64,000 bases of DNA from Aureisphaera galaxeae. Its GTDB lineage: Bacteria > Bacteroidota > Bacteroidia > Flavobacteriales > Flavobacteriaceae. The position numbers and the translations under genes are program-made. Below, in pieces: positions 17,409 to 26,300 of the stretch. How positions within the stretch are numbered: the stretch's first letter is position 1; every line of letters begins with the position of its first letter. Location of the stretch: NCBI RefSeq assembly GCF_028561275.1, contig NZ_JAQQTF010000002.1, positions 1,021,720-1,085,719 of the forward strand, written 5' to 3'. Below the pieces are notes generated by a model. The model did no database searches. It was not told where the DNA came from and saw only the letters and a program-made list of their open reading frames with translations.

Positions 17409-19910
17409 TTAATCTAATAGGTTAAACTGTTCGAAATGGTGGTTTAGATGCTTTCGCTCCAATAAATACCATTCGAATTTATTCAGTTCGCCAAACACCA
17501 CATTCTTGGTTCTGGCTTCTGGGTTTTGCTTGAAATAGGCTAAGTATTCTTCTCTAGCCTCTAACAATTTAGCTTTCGCCGTTTCCAAATCGGGATGCTT
17601 GGCCTTGGTAATCTCAGATCGTTCGGCTAATGGAAAGTCATATCCCGATGGCATTTTCTTATAGTTGTACAGCGTTGCATGTACCTTTTCTAAAATCTTT
17701 TCAGGTGTAGAAATCTCAAAATCCTGAATTTCTCCCGATGCAATTCTATAGGTATACTCCAAATGCTCCAACATGGTCTGGGGCGTTAAATCTCCCCAAT
17801 TTGGTTTAGCATCTTCGGTTAGCTTGGCAAGGCATTCATTTATCTTTTCGGAAGTCATTTCGGTAAAGGTGGTCTGCTTCTTCTGTACCATGGTCAATAC
17901 CGTAACAATGGCCACCAATTCGTCATCTTCATCGAATACTTCTCCATACCATTTTACAATCCCGCTTGGTAATTCGGTTCCGCGTTGCTCGCGATCTATC
18001 TTCTGCTTACAGGTAAGTCGTACATAAATGGTGTCATTGTGATAAATAGGGCGTAAGAATCGGCAGTCTTCCAATCCATAATTCGCCGCTACAGGTCCTT
18101 TGTTGGGATATACGAACAATCCTGCTGCTGCACCTAAAATGAAATATCCGTGGGCAGTTCGCTTTTCGAAAATACTTCCGTCTAAAGAAGTAATATCCGT
18201 ATGCGCATAAAAATGATCCCACGTAAGATTAGCGAAGTTTACAATATCGCTATCGGTAATGGTTCGCTTATGGGTTTTCATGGACATTCCTGGCTCAATA
18301 TCCTCCCAATGGTATTTAAAAGGATGTTGTTCTGCCTCTTTATAAGCTCCTTTAGGCTGATAAATACCCGTCACCTCAGTTAAAGTTGTAGGCGTCCCCT
18401 GAATGGCGCAGCGCTGTAAATAGTGTTTTACCCCACGCATTCCTCCCATTTCTTCTCCACCTCCGGCACGACCTGGGCCTCCATGCACCAAAGTTGGCAA
18501 CGGAGAACCGTGCCCCGTACTCTGTTTAGCATTTTCTCTATTCAGAATGAGGATACGTCCGTGATGGGAAGCCGCATTTACGGTATATTCTTTGGCGATC
18601 TTATCGTCGAAAGTACAGATGGAGGATACCAAAGATCCTTTCCCCATTTGTGAAAGAGTAATGGCTTCGTCCAAATTCTTATACGGCATTAAGGTGCTTA
18701 CCGGACCAAAGGCTTCTGTAACATGTGCCGCTTCATTTTTGAAAGGATCATCCTCACGAAGTAAGATCGGCTTAAGGAAAGCTCCTTTTTTGGCATCAGC
18801 TCCAATGGTTTCTACCTCATCTAAGTTTCCATACACAATATTGGCAGATTCCGCGATCTTGGCTACTTGCTCCCTAACGGAAGCACGTTGCGCATCGCTT
18901 ACCAAAGCTCCCATTCGCACTTCCTTCAGGCGGGGATCTCCAATAGTGACACGATCCAGCTGCTTACCAAGCGCGATCTGTACGTCTTCCAATACACTTT
19001 CTGGAGCAATAATCCTACGGATGGCAGTACACTTTTGCCCAGCCTTTACGGTCATTTCTTTTCGAACTTCTTTGATGAACAAGTCGAACTCAGGAGTCCC
19101 AGGAACCGCATCTTCACCCAGAATGGAAGCATTCAAACTATCCGCCTCCATGGTAAAGGGAACAGATTCCTCTATCAATTGTGGGTGGTTCTTCAGTTTT
19201 CTTCCAGTGAATGCAGATCCTGTGAATGTAACTACATCCTGAGATTGCACCGTATCCAATATGTTTCGTGCCGTTCCACTAATTAATTGAATGGCACCTT
19301 CCGGTAAAATTCCAGAAGCTATGATTTCTTTTACAACCGCTTCGGCCAAATAGGCCGTTTGCGGCGCAGGCAATACAACCGCTGGCATTCCAGCCATCCA
19401 GTTTACTGCACACTTTTCTAACATTCCCCATACTGGGAAATTAAATGCATTGATGTGCACGGCAACCCCTCTTTTGGGTACCATGATATGATGGGCCATG
19501 AAACGCCCGCCACGGGACAAATCGATTGGGTCTCCTTCTACATGATACGGCTGATTGGGAAACAGTTTTCGCAGGGAAGCATTGGCAAATAAATTACCGA
19601 ATCCTCCTTCAATATCGATCCAACTGTCAATTCTGGTAGCACCCGTTCTGTAGCTCAGTTCGTAAAATTGTTCTTTACGCTTATTAAGGTACATTGCCAA
19701 TTTCTTGAGCATCAATCCGCGTTCCTGAAAGGTCATTTTACGAAGGGTATCTCCCTTATCCCTTCCGTACTGAAGGATATCCGGAATATCCAAGCCTTCA
19801 ACGGTGACACTTGTGAAATGCTCACCCGTAACGGAATCCAGAATAGGAGTTCCTTCTCCCTGGCCGTCTAGCCACTGTCCTTGAACGTAATGTTGTGTTT
19901 TTTGCATCAT
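17409..19910 (-). CDS. paaZ: PaaZ bifunctional ring-opening enzyme with extra DUF1569/DinB-like C-terminal domain
   Basis: The protein has 833 residues, about 150 longer than the E. coli enzyme. Residues 1-510 are an aldehyde dehydrogenase with Glu255 and the nucleophile Cys294 in GQKC. Residues ~530-675 are a MaoC-like hydratase with Asp565 and His570 in WDHFYAH. The pair opens the oxepin-CoA ring and oxidises the resulting aldehyde to 3-oxo-5,6-dehydrosuberyl-CoA. Residues ~680-833 are a third domain resembling DUF1569 of the DinB superfamily: a [15 protein letters not shown] helix and the terminal HLNHHFEQF histidine cluster. The extra domain may bind metal; its role is unknown. There are two possible start methionines in a row. 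Confidence 0.95.
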   Translation of the reverse strand: MMQKTQHYVQGQWLDGQGEGTPILDSVTGEHFTSVTVEGLDIPDILQYGRDKGDTLRKMTFQERGLMLKKLAMYLNKRKEQFYELSYRTGATRIDSWIDIEGGFGNLFANASLRKLFPNQPYHVEGDPIDLSRGGRFMAHHIMVPKRGVAVHINAFNFPVWGMLEKCAVNWMAGMPAVVLPAPQTAYLAEAVVKEIIASGILPEGAIQLISGTARNILDTVQSQDVVTFTGSAFTGRKLKNHPQLIEESVPFTMEADSLNASILGEDAVPGTPEFDLFIKEVRKEMTVKAGQKCTAIRRIIAPESVLEDVQIALGKQLDRVTIGDPRLKEVRMGALVSDAQRASVREQVAKIAESANIVYGNLDEVETIGADAKKGAFLKPILLREDDPFKNEAAHVTEAFGPVSTLMPYKNLDEAITLSQMGKGSLVSSICTFDDKIAKEYTVNAASHHGRILILNRENAKQSTGHGSPLPTLVHGGPGRAGGGEEMGGMRGVKHYLQRCAIQGTPTTLTEVTGIYQPKGAYKEAEQHPFKYHWEDIEPGMSMKTHKRTITDSDIVNFANLTWDHFYAHTDITSLDGSIFEKRTAHGYFILGAAAGLFVYPNKGPVAANYGLEDCRFLRPIYHNDTIYVRLTCKQKIDREQRGTELPSGIVKWYGEVFDEDDELVAIVTVLTMVQKKQTTFTEMTSEKINECLAKLTEDAKPNWGDLTPQTMLEHLEYTYRIASGEIQDFEISTPEKILEKVHATLYNYKKMPSGYDFPLAERSEITKAKHPDLETAKAKLLEAREEYLAYFKQNPEARTKNVVFGELNKFEWYLLERKHLNHHFEQFNLLD

Positions 19911-19932
19911 TTTATAGTTTCATAATCTTGAA

Positions 19933-19957
19933 GCCTCTCGACTGCGCTCGAGGCGAC
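19933..19957. repeat. Interspersed palindromic repeat
   Basis: GCCTCTCGACTGCGCTCGAG is followed by GCGACA. The core is an imperfect palindrome, CTCGA/TCGAG. It sits between the SDR gene and paaZ. Confidence 0.75.
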
Positions 19958-19964
19958 AAAATTT

Positions 19965-20564
19965 TTATGCGTTTACTCGTATGATTTGTCCGTTGATTTT
20001 CCCTTCCACACTTTTGGCATATCCGTTCACCACTTTATTCATAGAAACAGGATCGTGCCCAGGAAAGTAATCTTTATATTTTTCGAAAGCATCTTCTACC
20101 AATCCTGCCGATACGGAATTGATCCGAACACCTTCCAATTCCAAGGCTACAGCCTTCACAAAACTGTGAATTCCACCGTTTACCATAGCGGCACTCGTGG
20201 TCATATCTACCGGATCATCGGCCAAGATTCCGGTCGTGAGGGTGATAGAGCCTCCTTTTGTTAGGTAATCTTTCCCAATTCGAACGAGATTCACTTGGCC
20301 CATCAGTTTACTTCTAATTCCGATGTAAAAATCTTCTTCTGAAAGGTTCTCGAACTTATCCCATTTGGCCTCTCCAGAAACATTGACAATGGCATCCAAT
20401 TCTCCGATTTGATCCAAAGCCTTTTTGATGGAATCGGAATCGGAAATATCAATCGAAATATCACCACTACTTCTTCCGCCGATAATTACATTGTGTTTCT
20501 GTTGAAAGTAAGCTGTCACTTTCTTTCCAATGGTTCCGTTTCCGCCAATGATTAATATTTTCAT
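19965..20564 (-). CDS. SDR-fold protein without the usual catalytic Tyr/Lys
   Basis: The protein has 199 residues. A Rossmann nucleotide-binding start, GGNGTIGKK, is at residues 7-15, then come VNVSGEAKWD and GKDYLTKGGSITLTTG, as in short-chain dehydrogenases. Where the family normally has YxxxK, this protein has AAMVN followed by GGIHSFVKAVALELEG, so both the tyrosine and the lysine are missing. It may use other residues, or be a regulatory or chaperone-like relative. Its place between paaJ and paaZ suggests a role with paa intermediates, but no paa step is known to need it. It is flanked on both sides by palindromic repeats, so it may be a later insertion. Confidence 0.8.
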   Translation of the reverse strand: MKILIIGGNGTIGKKVTAYFQQKHNVIIGGRSSGDISIDISDSDSIKKALDQIGELDAIVNVSGEAKWDKFENLSEEDFYIGIRSKLMGQVNLVRIGKDYLTKGGSITLTTGILADDPVDMTTSAAMVNGGIHSFVKAVALELEGVRINSVSAGLVEDAFEKYKDYFPGHDPVSMNKVVNGYAKSVEGKINGQIIRVNA

Positions 20565-20571
20565 AGTAAAA

Positions 20572-20595
20572 CCTCTCGACTGCGCTCGAGGTGAC
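20572..20595. repeat. Interspersed palindromic repeat
   Basis: CCTCTCGACTGCGCTCGAGG is followed by TGAC, nearly identical to the element at 19933. It lies between paaJ and the SDR gene. Confidence 0.75.
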
Positions 20596-20597
20596 TT

Positions 20598-21809
20598 TTA
20601 TAAGTTTACATTTTCGATAATAGCAGCATATCCCTGTCCCACTCCTACACACATAGTGATAAGCGCATAGCGTTTTCCTGTTTCCTGCAACTCCAACGCA
20701 GCGGAATAGGCAATTCGGGTTCCTGTAACACCCAATGGATGTCCAATAGCTATGGATCCGCCATTCGGGTTAATTCTCGGATCATCATCGGCCAAGCCCC
20801 ACTCGCGGATACAAGCTAGAGCTTGAGAAGCAAAAGCTTCGTTTAATTCTATCACGTCCATATCCTCCATCTTCAATCCGGCTTTCTCCAATGCCTTATT
20901 GCTCGCCTGTACAGGACCAATTCCCATGATTCTAGGCTCTACCCCGACTACAGCAGAACTAACGATGCGCGCCAATGGCTTCAAATTGTATTTCTTTACA
21001 GCTTCTTCAGAAGCAACAATGGTAGCGGCTGCTCCGTCATTCAATCCTGATGAATTTCCAGCAGTCACGCTTCCCCCTTCTTTTTTGAAAGCAGGTCGAA
21101 GCTTCGCCAAAATCTCTTTGGTAGTCGTTGGTTTTATGAACTCGTCCTGTGCAAAAACAATAGGATCTTTCTTTCGTTGCGGAATGCTTACCTCAACAAT
21201 TTCCTTGGATAATCTTCCAGATTCCCTGGCCTTGGCAGCCTTCATCTGACTCCAATACGCAAAAGCGTCCTGATCTTCGCGGGAAATATCATATTTCTCC
21301 ACCAAATTCTCGGCGGTATTTCCCATGCCGTCGGTACCGTATAATTCATGCATTTTCCTGTTCACGAAACGCCACCCGAAACTGGAATCATACATTTTAC
21401 TGTCGTTTCCAAATGCTGAAGATGGCTTAGCAATTACGTAGGGCCCGCGGGTCATGTTTTCAACCCCCCCAGAGATAAACAGATCGCCATCTCCTGCTTT
21501 AATAGCGCGATTGGCTTGAATGATGGCTGACAATCCACTGCTGCACAGCCTATTGACTGTTTCACCGGGCACGGTGAAGGGCAGTCCTGCCAGCAGCAGC
21601 GCCATACGCGCTACATTCCTATTATCCTCTCCTGCCTGATTGGCACAGCCCATAATAACATCGTCATAGGCTTCTTTGGGAATATTGGGATTGCGATCTA
21701 CCAATTCCTTAATAACATGAGCGCCCAAATCGTCTGTACGTACTGGACTTAGGGTTCCTTTGTAATTTCCAATGGGAGTTCGTACTCCGTCTATGATATA
21801 TGCTTCCAT
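20598..21809 (-). CDS. paaJ: 3-oxoadipyl-CoA / 3-oxo-5,6-dehydrosuberyl-CoA thiolase
   Basis: The protein has 403 residues from the ATG at 21809; an upstream in-frame start would run into the paaI 3' end and add 15 unlike residues. Thiolase signatures are the acyl-binding Cys89 in NRLCSSGL, GGSIAIGHPLGVTG with the catalytic His, and the C-terminal proton-donor Cys in TMCVGVGQG. The enzyme performs the two thiolytic cleavages of the phenylacetyl-CoA pathway, releasing acetyl-CoA and finally succinyl-CoA. The family cannot be told from acetyl-CoA acetyltransferase by sequence alone; the operon decides it. Confidence 0.92.
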   Translation of the reverse strand: MEAYIIDGVRTPIGNYKGTLSPVRTDDLGAHVIKELVDRNPNIPKEAYDDVIMGCANQAGEDNRNVARMALLLAGLPFTVPGETVNRLCSSGLSAIIQANRAIKAGDGDLFISGGVENMTRGPYVIAKPSSAFGNDSKMYDSSFGWRFVNRKMHELYGTDGMGNTAENLVEKYDISREDQDAFAYWSQMKAAKARESGRLSKEIVEVSIPQRKKDPIVFAQDEFIKPTTTKEILAKLRPAFKKEGGSVTAGNSSGLNDGAAATIVASEEAVKKYNLKPLARIVSSAVVGVEPRIMGIGPVQASNKALEKAGLKMEDMDVIELNEAFASQALACIREWGLADDDPRINPNGGSIAIGHPLGVTGTRIAYSAALELQETGKRYALITMCVGVGQGYAAIIENVNL

Positions 21810-21819
21810 TTTATATTTT

Positions 21820-22227
21820 CTATTCTTCCCAGTCCTTGCTGGTTCTATATACAACTCCTTTAAAAAGGGCTACTATTTCTTCTCCTCGTTTCACTTCGAT
21901 CACATTAAAGCCCACTTTCTTTTTTTGCACATCGATCACCGCTTCTGCCGTTAAGTAATCCCCGGCTTCCAAAGCCTCGATGTGATTTACGCTGGTTTCA
22001 ATAGAAACCGCATATTTTCCATGGGTATTGGCTGCAAATCCGAAAGCCGTATCTGCCAACGAATAACTGATACCTCCATGGGCATATCCCATGCTATTCA
22101 ACATTTCGGGACGCACTGTTAAAGCCACCTTACATCTACCAATCTCGCACTCCAATATTTCAATCCCGAGCCAGGTACTAAAGGCATCGAGGGATAGCAT
22201 TTTATAGGGTATCTTTTCTCCTTGCAT
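21820..22227 (-). CDS. paaI: PaaI hotdog-fold acyl-CoA thioesterase
   Basis: The protein has 135 residues from the ATG at 22227, which begins one base beyond the stop of the preceding gene; a TTG 39 bp upstream is in frame but would overlap that gene. The hotdog thioesterase motif NSMGYAHGGISYSLADTAFG is at about residues 44-63. PaaI hydrolyses hydroxyphenylacetyl-CoA and stalled ring-opened thioesters, freeing CoA when the pathway jams. Length and motif match the family. It lies 10 bp ahead of paaJ. Confidence 0.92.
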   Translation of the reverse strand: MQGEKIPYKMLSLDAFSTWLGIEILECEIGRCKVALTVRPEMLNSMGYAHGGISYSLADTAFGFAANTHGKYAVSIETSVNHIEALEAGDYLTAEAVIDVQKKKVGFNVIEVKRGEEIVALFKGVVYRTSKDWEE

Positions 22228-22228
22228 A

Positions 22229-22534
22229 TTATCTATCGCTATAAATTCTGGCTTCAACTCCTCCAAAATCGGAATGTCTAATTCGCTTCATTTCGTCTTC
22301 ATCAATACTATCCACCAGAACCCCAGTCTTCCTCTTGTCAACATCTTCTATTCGAATAGGATTTCTACTAAATTCAATCCCTAGTACTTTCCTTCTCAGT
22401 AATTCACTCATAAAAGGAAATTCTATGATATCACCTGTTATAAAATCCCCTTCCATAATATGTCCGGCAAAAACCAATCCTCTGCCGGTGATAATAAATT
22501 TATCCTCTATATAGTACTTAGCAACTTCCTTCAT
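22229..22534 (-). CDS. Small protein resembling an isolated EF-Tu domain 2 beta-barrel
   Basis: The protein has 101 residues. GRGLVFAGHIMEGDFITGD at about 18-36 resembles the opening of translation-factor domain 2 (GRGTV.(A/S)G.(I/V)..G.(I/V)..GD), but no GTPase domain is present. A C-terminal half rich in charged residues follows. Its start overlaps the paaH stop (TAATG) and its stop is one base from the paaI start, so it is translated as part of the paa operon. No paa protein of this type is known to me. Possible roles are RNA or protein binding, or it may be a passenger gene; the function is not assigned. Confidence 0.7.
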   Translation of the reverse strand: MKEVAKYYIEDKFIITGRGLVFAGHIMEGDFITGDIIEFPFMSELLRRKVLGIEFSRNPIRIEDVDKRKTGVLVDSIDEDEMKRIRHSDFGGVEARIYSDR

Positions 22535-23733
22535 TAAAAGAAAGATTCCTGGTTCTTATGCATTCTCCTCAATAAAGGCGAACATCTGTATCGATCTTCA
22601 TGGTATTCGTCATACAAGGCATCTAATTTCTCCACACACCAGTCGATTCCCTGCTCATCGGCCCAAGCCAGCAATCCTTTAGGGTAATTTACCCCTTTGG
22701 TCATGGCATTATCGATATCCTCTGCTGAAGCTATGTTCAAAAACAAGGCATCGGCGGCTTCATTAATAAGCATCACCAGCACACGATCAAATATCTTTTG
22801 TGCCAAAGCAACATCTTCCTTGGGTTGGGGTTTCTCTGCCCCTTCCGAATAACTGTAATACCCTTTTCCTGTTTTTCGACCCAAATACCCTGCTTCGCTC
22901 AAACGCTTTTGGGTAAAGGAAGGTTTGTATCGCGGATCGTAATAGAATTCCTTAAAAACAGTTTCCGTAACCGTGTAATTCACGTCGTTACCAATGAAAT
23001 CCATCAACTCGAATGGTCCCATTCGGAAACCTCCCAAGCTTCGCAATGCCCAGTCGATGGTAGCGAAATCGGCTATCCCTTCTTCATAAATGCGCAGTGA
23101 TTCCCCATAAAATGGACGAGCCACACGATTTACAATAAATCCGGGAGTGTCTTTTGCCAATGCTACGGTTTTATTCCAACCTTCTATGGTTTCCATCACC
23201 ACTTTAGTAGCCTTACTCGAGGTCTGCACTGCAGGGATTACCTCAACCAACTTCATTAAGGGTGCAGGATTGAAAAAGTGAATCCCAATACACCTTTTTG
23301 GTCTTTTTAGGGATGCCGCTATGGATGCTATGGACAAGGAGGAAGTATTGGAGGCAATGATGCATCTTCTGGAGACATAGCTTTCCAACTCTTGAAACAC
23401 CTTCTTCTTAATCTCCAGATTCTCAATAATGGCTTCTATGGTAAGGTCAGAATCGGAAAGGTCTTCCAAAGAATGAACATAGGTAATGTTCCCTTCGATT
23501 CTACTTTTCTCATCGGCATCGATCCTTCCTTTCTCTACCAAACGGTTCATGATCTTTACTAAACTGGCCTTGGCTTTTTCCAAAGCTTCTGGTTTTGTAT
23601 CGAATAATTTTACCTTACAACCAGCCGTGGCTGCAACCTGTGCGATTCCACTTCCCATGGTTCCGCTTCCAATAATTCCGACTTTATGAATTGGAGAATG
23701 CTGATTGTTGATTCCTGATTGTTGAGCTGTCAT
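22534..23733 (-). CDS. paaH: 3-hydroxyadipyl-CoA dehydrogenase
   Basis: The protein has 399 residues. The NAD-binding start VGIIGSGTMGSGIAQ is at about 18-32, the catalytic histidine motif IHFFNPAPLMKLVE near 150, and two C-terminal dehydrogenase domains follow (~190-290 and ~310-399). The enzyme oxidises 3-hydroxyadipyl-CoA to 3-oxoadipyl-CoA, the substrate of PaaJ. The first ~15 residues (TAQQSGINNQHSPIH) are extra and disordered. Next in the operon is the EF-Tu-like gene, coupled by a one-base overlap. Confidence 0.93.
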   Translation of the reverse strand: MTAQQSGINNQHSPIHKVGIIGSGTMGSGIAQVAATAGCKVKLFDTKPEALEKAKASLVKIMNRLVEKGRIDADEKSRIEGNITYVHSLEDLSDSDLTIEAIIENLEIKKKVFQELESYVSRRCIIASNTSSLSIASIAASLKRPKRCIGIHFFNPAPLMKLVEVIPAVQTSSKATKVVMETIEGWNKTVALAKDTPGFIVNRVARPFYGESLRIYEEGIADFATIDWALRSLGGFRMGPFELMDFIGNDVNYTVTETVFKEFYYDPRYKPSFTQKRLSEAGYLGRKTGKGYYSYSEGAEKPQPKEDVALAQKIFDRVLVMLINEAADALFLNIASAEDIDNAMTKGVNYPKGLLAWADEQGIDWCVEKLDALYDEYHEDRYRCSPLLRRMHKNQESFF

Positions 23734-23756
23734 TAACTAAATGATTATTTTGAATT

Positions 23757-24117
23757 TTATTTTAGTTTCGAACTTGCCGTTTTTATACTCGCCACAAAAA
23801 TGGAAATGAGTTCATTATTTTCTATAAGTAACTTATCTAATCCTTCTGAATCCAAAATAAGGTTTGCCCCCTTCTGAATTTTCATGTTAACTCCGGTTTC
23901 CCTTAGTTCTTTTAAACAAATCTTCATTTTATGCAAAAAAATCTCGTGTTGATTCTCCAGATCTTGCTTCACCATAATTAAGAGCCGAAGAAGTTGCCGA
24001 ACGAATGAGCTGTTTTGCCAAATGCTCCGCTGCAAACGAGTTATCTAAGCTTTTACACACCGAAATTACATCTATTGCAAATTGTATTAATCTATCTTCA
24101 AGGTTGTTCGCTTTCAT
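23757..24117 (-). pseudogene. Four-helix-bundle (23S rRNA intervening-sequence family) protein, frameshifted
   Basis: Two overlapping frames make up one ~120-residue protein. The N-terminal half starts MKANNLEDRLIQFAIDV at 24117 and reaches GEARSGESTRDFF, then stops. The C-terminal half, KMKICLKELRETGVNMKI to the end, continues in the next frame. The shift lies in a run of seven A/T at 23935-23941; with six the frame would read through as DFLHKM, exactly as in intact relatives. Members occur in 23S rRNA intervening sequences and as free chromosomal genes in Bacteroidota; their function is unknown. It is either a real one-base insertion or a sequencing error in the homopolymer. Confidence 0.85.
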
Positions 24118-24152
24118 TCTAAAATCACCAATCAAACATCATAAATCGTTAA

Positions 24153-24956
24153 TCACTTTCCGGTAAAATTCGGTTTGCGTTTTTCTACAAAAGCAGCTAC
24201 GCCTTCCCTGTAATCATCGCTTTGGGCCGCTTCTATTTGATATTTGGACTCCATGTGCAATTGCGACTGCAAATCGTTGGTCATGGAAGCATTCATCAAT
24301 TCTTTGGTCATACCTAATGCTTTAGTAGGCATTTGGGCTAATGTATTGGCCAATTGTGAGACACCATCAGCAAATTCCTCTAAGGATAACACCTTGTACA
24401 CCATTCCCAGTTGTTCGGCCTCTGAAGCGGATACTTTATCACCCAACATCATTAATGCAGATGCTTTCTGAAAACCGATCAATCTTGGTAAGAAAAATGT
24501 TCCAGCACTGTCGGGAATCAGTCCGATTTTACTAAAAGCCTGAATAAAACTTGCCTTTTCCGAAGCCACGACAATATCGCAAGCCAAGGCAATGTTGGCT
24601 CCTGCTCCAGCTGCTACACCATTCACCGCAGCGATAATAGGCTTTTTGATGTTTCGGATTCTTGAAATAATGGGATTGTAGTGCTCTTCCAATATTTTTT
24701 TGAAGCCGGGGTTCAATTCGGGAGTGGTTACCTCCTTTAGATCCTGTCCGGCACAAAAGGCCTTTCCACTTCCTGTAATGACAATAGCACGGATAGCTTC
24801 GTCTTTTTCGGCATGATCTAAAGCCGATTGAAACGCCAATGCCATTTCCCTGTTGAAACTGTTGAAAACTTCAGGGCGATTCAAGGTTAGCCTCGCCACA
24901 CCGTTTTCGATGTTGGTTAGTATTGTTTCCAATTGTTTTGTAGTCTTTATTAACAT
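24153..24956 (-). CDS. paaG: PaaG-like 1,2-epoxyphenylacetyl-CoA isomerase
   Basis: The protein has 267 residues with the crotonase fold, showing GSGKAFCAGQDLKEV near 60 and NGVAAGAGANIALACD near 105. Both glutamates of classical hydratases are replaced (Asn after GAGA, Phe in QAF), while GLIPDSAGTFFLP supplies an aspartate, the pattern of PaaG-type isomerases. PaaG converts the ring epoxide to the seven-membered oxepin-CoA. The C-terminal EGVAAFVEKRKPNF is typical of the family. It follows paaD after a 69-bp gap containing a palindromic repeat, and precedes the broken four-helix-bundle gene. Confidence 0.88.
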   Translation of the reverse strand: MLIKTTKQLETILTNIENGVARLTLNRPEVFNSFNREMALAFQSALDHAEKDEAIRAIVITGSGKAFCAGQDLKEVTTPELNPGFKKILEEHYNPIISRIRNIKKPIIAAVNGVAAGAGANIALACDIVVASEKASFIQAFSKIGLIPDSAGTFFLPRLIGFQKASALMMLGDKVSASEAEQLGMVYKVLSLEEFADGVSQLANTLAQMPTKALGMTKELMNASMTNDLQSQLHMESKYQIEAAQSDDYREGVAAFVEKRKPNFTGK

Positions 24957-24973
24957 CCTTCCGTGCCCTTAAC

Positions 24974-25012
24974 GTTTCGACTGCGCTCAACGCAGGCTCG
25001 CTCAGGGTGACA
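24974..25012. repeat. Interspersed repeat, extended form
   Basis: TTTCGACTGCGCTCAACGC is followed by AGGCTCGCTCAGGGTGACA. The first part matches the core of the repeats at 17354, 19933 and 20572. It lies between paaD and paaG. Confidence 0.7.
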
Positions 25013-25025
25013 TCTTGGATGACGT

Positions 25026-25529
25026 TTATTTTAAACATTTGAAATAATCAAATGGCTCCAAGCAATCATCGCACTTAAAAAGTGCTTTGCAGGCCGTAGA
25101 ACCAAACTGACTTACCAAATGGGTATTTGTACTCCCACATTGTGGGCACTTTACTATTCTTTTATTTCCTAGCAGCGCATCTTTATCGGCCGTTTCCTCT
25201 AAGGGAGCGGCAATACCATAGTCTTCCATCTTGCGCTTACCTGCTTCACTAATCCAATCGGTAGTCCAAGCCGGGGCAAGCACTAATTCTACATGGACTT
25301 CTTTTCCAACCTTGGCAAATGCAGTTCTTAGATCATCTCCTATCACATCCATTGCCGGACATCCCGAATAGGTAGGTGTCAATTTAATCTGAACCACACC
25401 ATCCCGTTCAACCGCTTCTCGAATCACACCCAGATCTAGTACCGTTAATACCGGTATTTCGGGATCTGAAACCAATTCTAAGGTTTCTATTAAGTGAGAA
25501 TCGATATTCGGATGCAAGGCAATTGTCAT
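25026..25529 (-). CDS. paaD: 1,2-phenylacetyl-CoA epoxidase subunit PaaD
   Basis: The protein has 167 residues. The N-terminal ~95 residues are the MIP18/DUF59-type domain (DPEIPVLTVLDLGVIREA; TPTYSGCPAMDVIGDDL). The C-terminus has a zinc-ribbon-like CPQCGSTNT and CDDCLEPFDYFKC. PaaD is needed for maturation of the epoxidase, probably in metal-cluster delivery, and is not part of the core oxygenase. It starts 14 bp after paaC. Confidence 0.95.
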   Translation of the reverse strand: MTIALHPNIDSHLIETLELVSDPEIPVLTVLDLGVIREAVERDGVVQIKLTPTYSGCPAMDVIGDDLRTAFAKVGKEVHVELVLAPAWTTDWISEAGKRKMEDYGIAAPLEETADKDALLGNKRIVKCPQCGSTNTHLVSQFGSTACKALFKCDDCLEPFDYFKCLK

Positions 25530-25543
25530 GGATCACTAGGTTT

Positions 25544-26299
25544 TTACCACTGCATATTCGGATAGGTACGCTGCATATATTGTAAATCGGATAATAGATA
25601 TCCCATATGCTCGGTATGTATGCCTTTCTTTCCTCCATAGCTGAAGTACTTCCGTTCCGGAACTTCCAAAGTAGCTTCCGAAAGTAACTCAGACACCTCT
25701 TCATAGTAAGCTTCCTTCAACTTCGAAAGATCAACGCCTATTCCTTCAGTGGCCATTTGCTGATCACCTTCAGACATTTCGAACAATTCATCTGTATATC
25801 TCCAAAGTGCGTTAACGGCTTCCTGCATTTTTTTATGACTTTCCTCAGTACCGTCTCCCAAACGTTTTACCCAATCACCGGAAAACCTTTTGTGATAGCT
25901 TACTTCCTTGATTCCCTTCTTGGCGATGGCCGAAAGGGTCTCGTCTTTGCTATGCTGTAATTCATTCAGAAATAAAAGATGGAATACATCGAACAGATAC
26001 TGACGGGCAATTACAAACCCGAAATGTGTATTGGGTTGTTCTACCAACAATACATTTCGGTATTCCCGTTCAAGTCTCAGAAAAGCAACATCGTCCTCAG
26101 TGATTTCTTTACCAGAAACCTTAGCAGCATATTGATAATAAGTTCTAGTCTGACCAATTAAATCCAAAGAAATATTGGTACAGGCAATATCCGTCTCCAA
26201 ACTTGGGCCATGCCCACACAATTCTCCCAATCGCTGTCCTAAAATAAGGCTGTTGTCGGCCAATCCTAATATGTAGGTATATAAAGCTTCGTTCTTCAT
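25544..26299 (-). CDS. paaC: 1,2-phenylacetyl-CoA epoxidase structural subunit PaaC
   Basis: The protein has 251 residues, a ferritin-like helical bundle related to PaaA that lost most metal ligands. Signatures are LADNSLILGQRLGELCGHGP near the N-terminus and LNELQHSKDETL in the middle. It pairs with PaaA in the oxygenase core. Its start lies 1 bp from the paaB stop. Confidence 0.95.
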   Translation of the reverse strand: MKNEALYTYILGLADNSLILGQRLGELCGHGPSLETDIACTNISLDLIGQTRTYYQYAAKVSGKEITEDDVAFLRLEREYRNVLLVEQPNTHFGFVIARQYLFDVFHLLFLNELQHSKDETLSAIAKKGIKEVSYHKRFSGDWVKRLGDGTEESHKKMQEAVNALWRYTDELFEMSEGDQQMATEGIGVDLSKLKEAYYEEVSELLSEATLEVPERKYFSYGGKKGIHTEHMGYLLSDLQYMQRTYPNMQW

Positions 26300-26300
26300 A

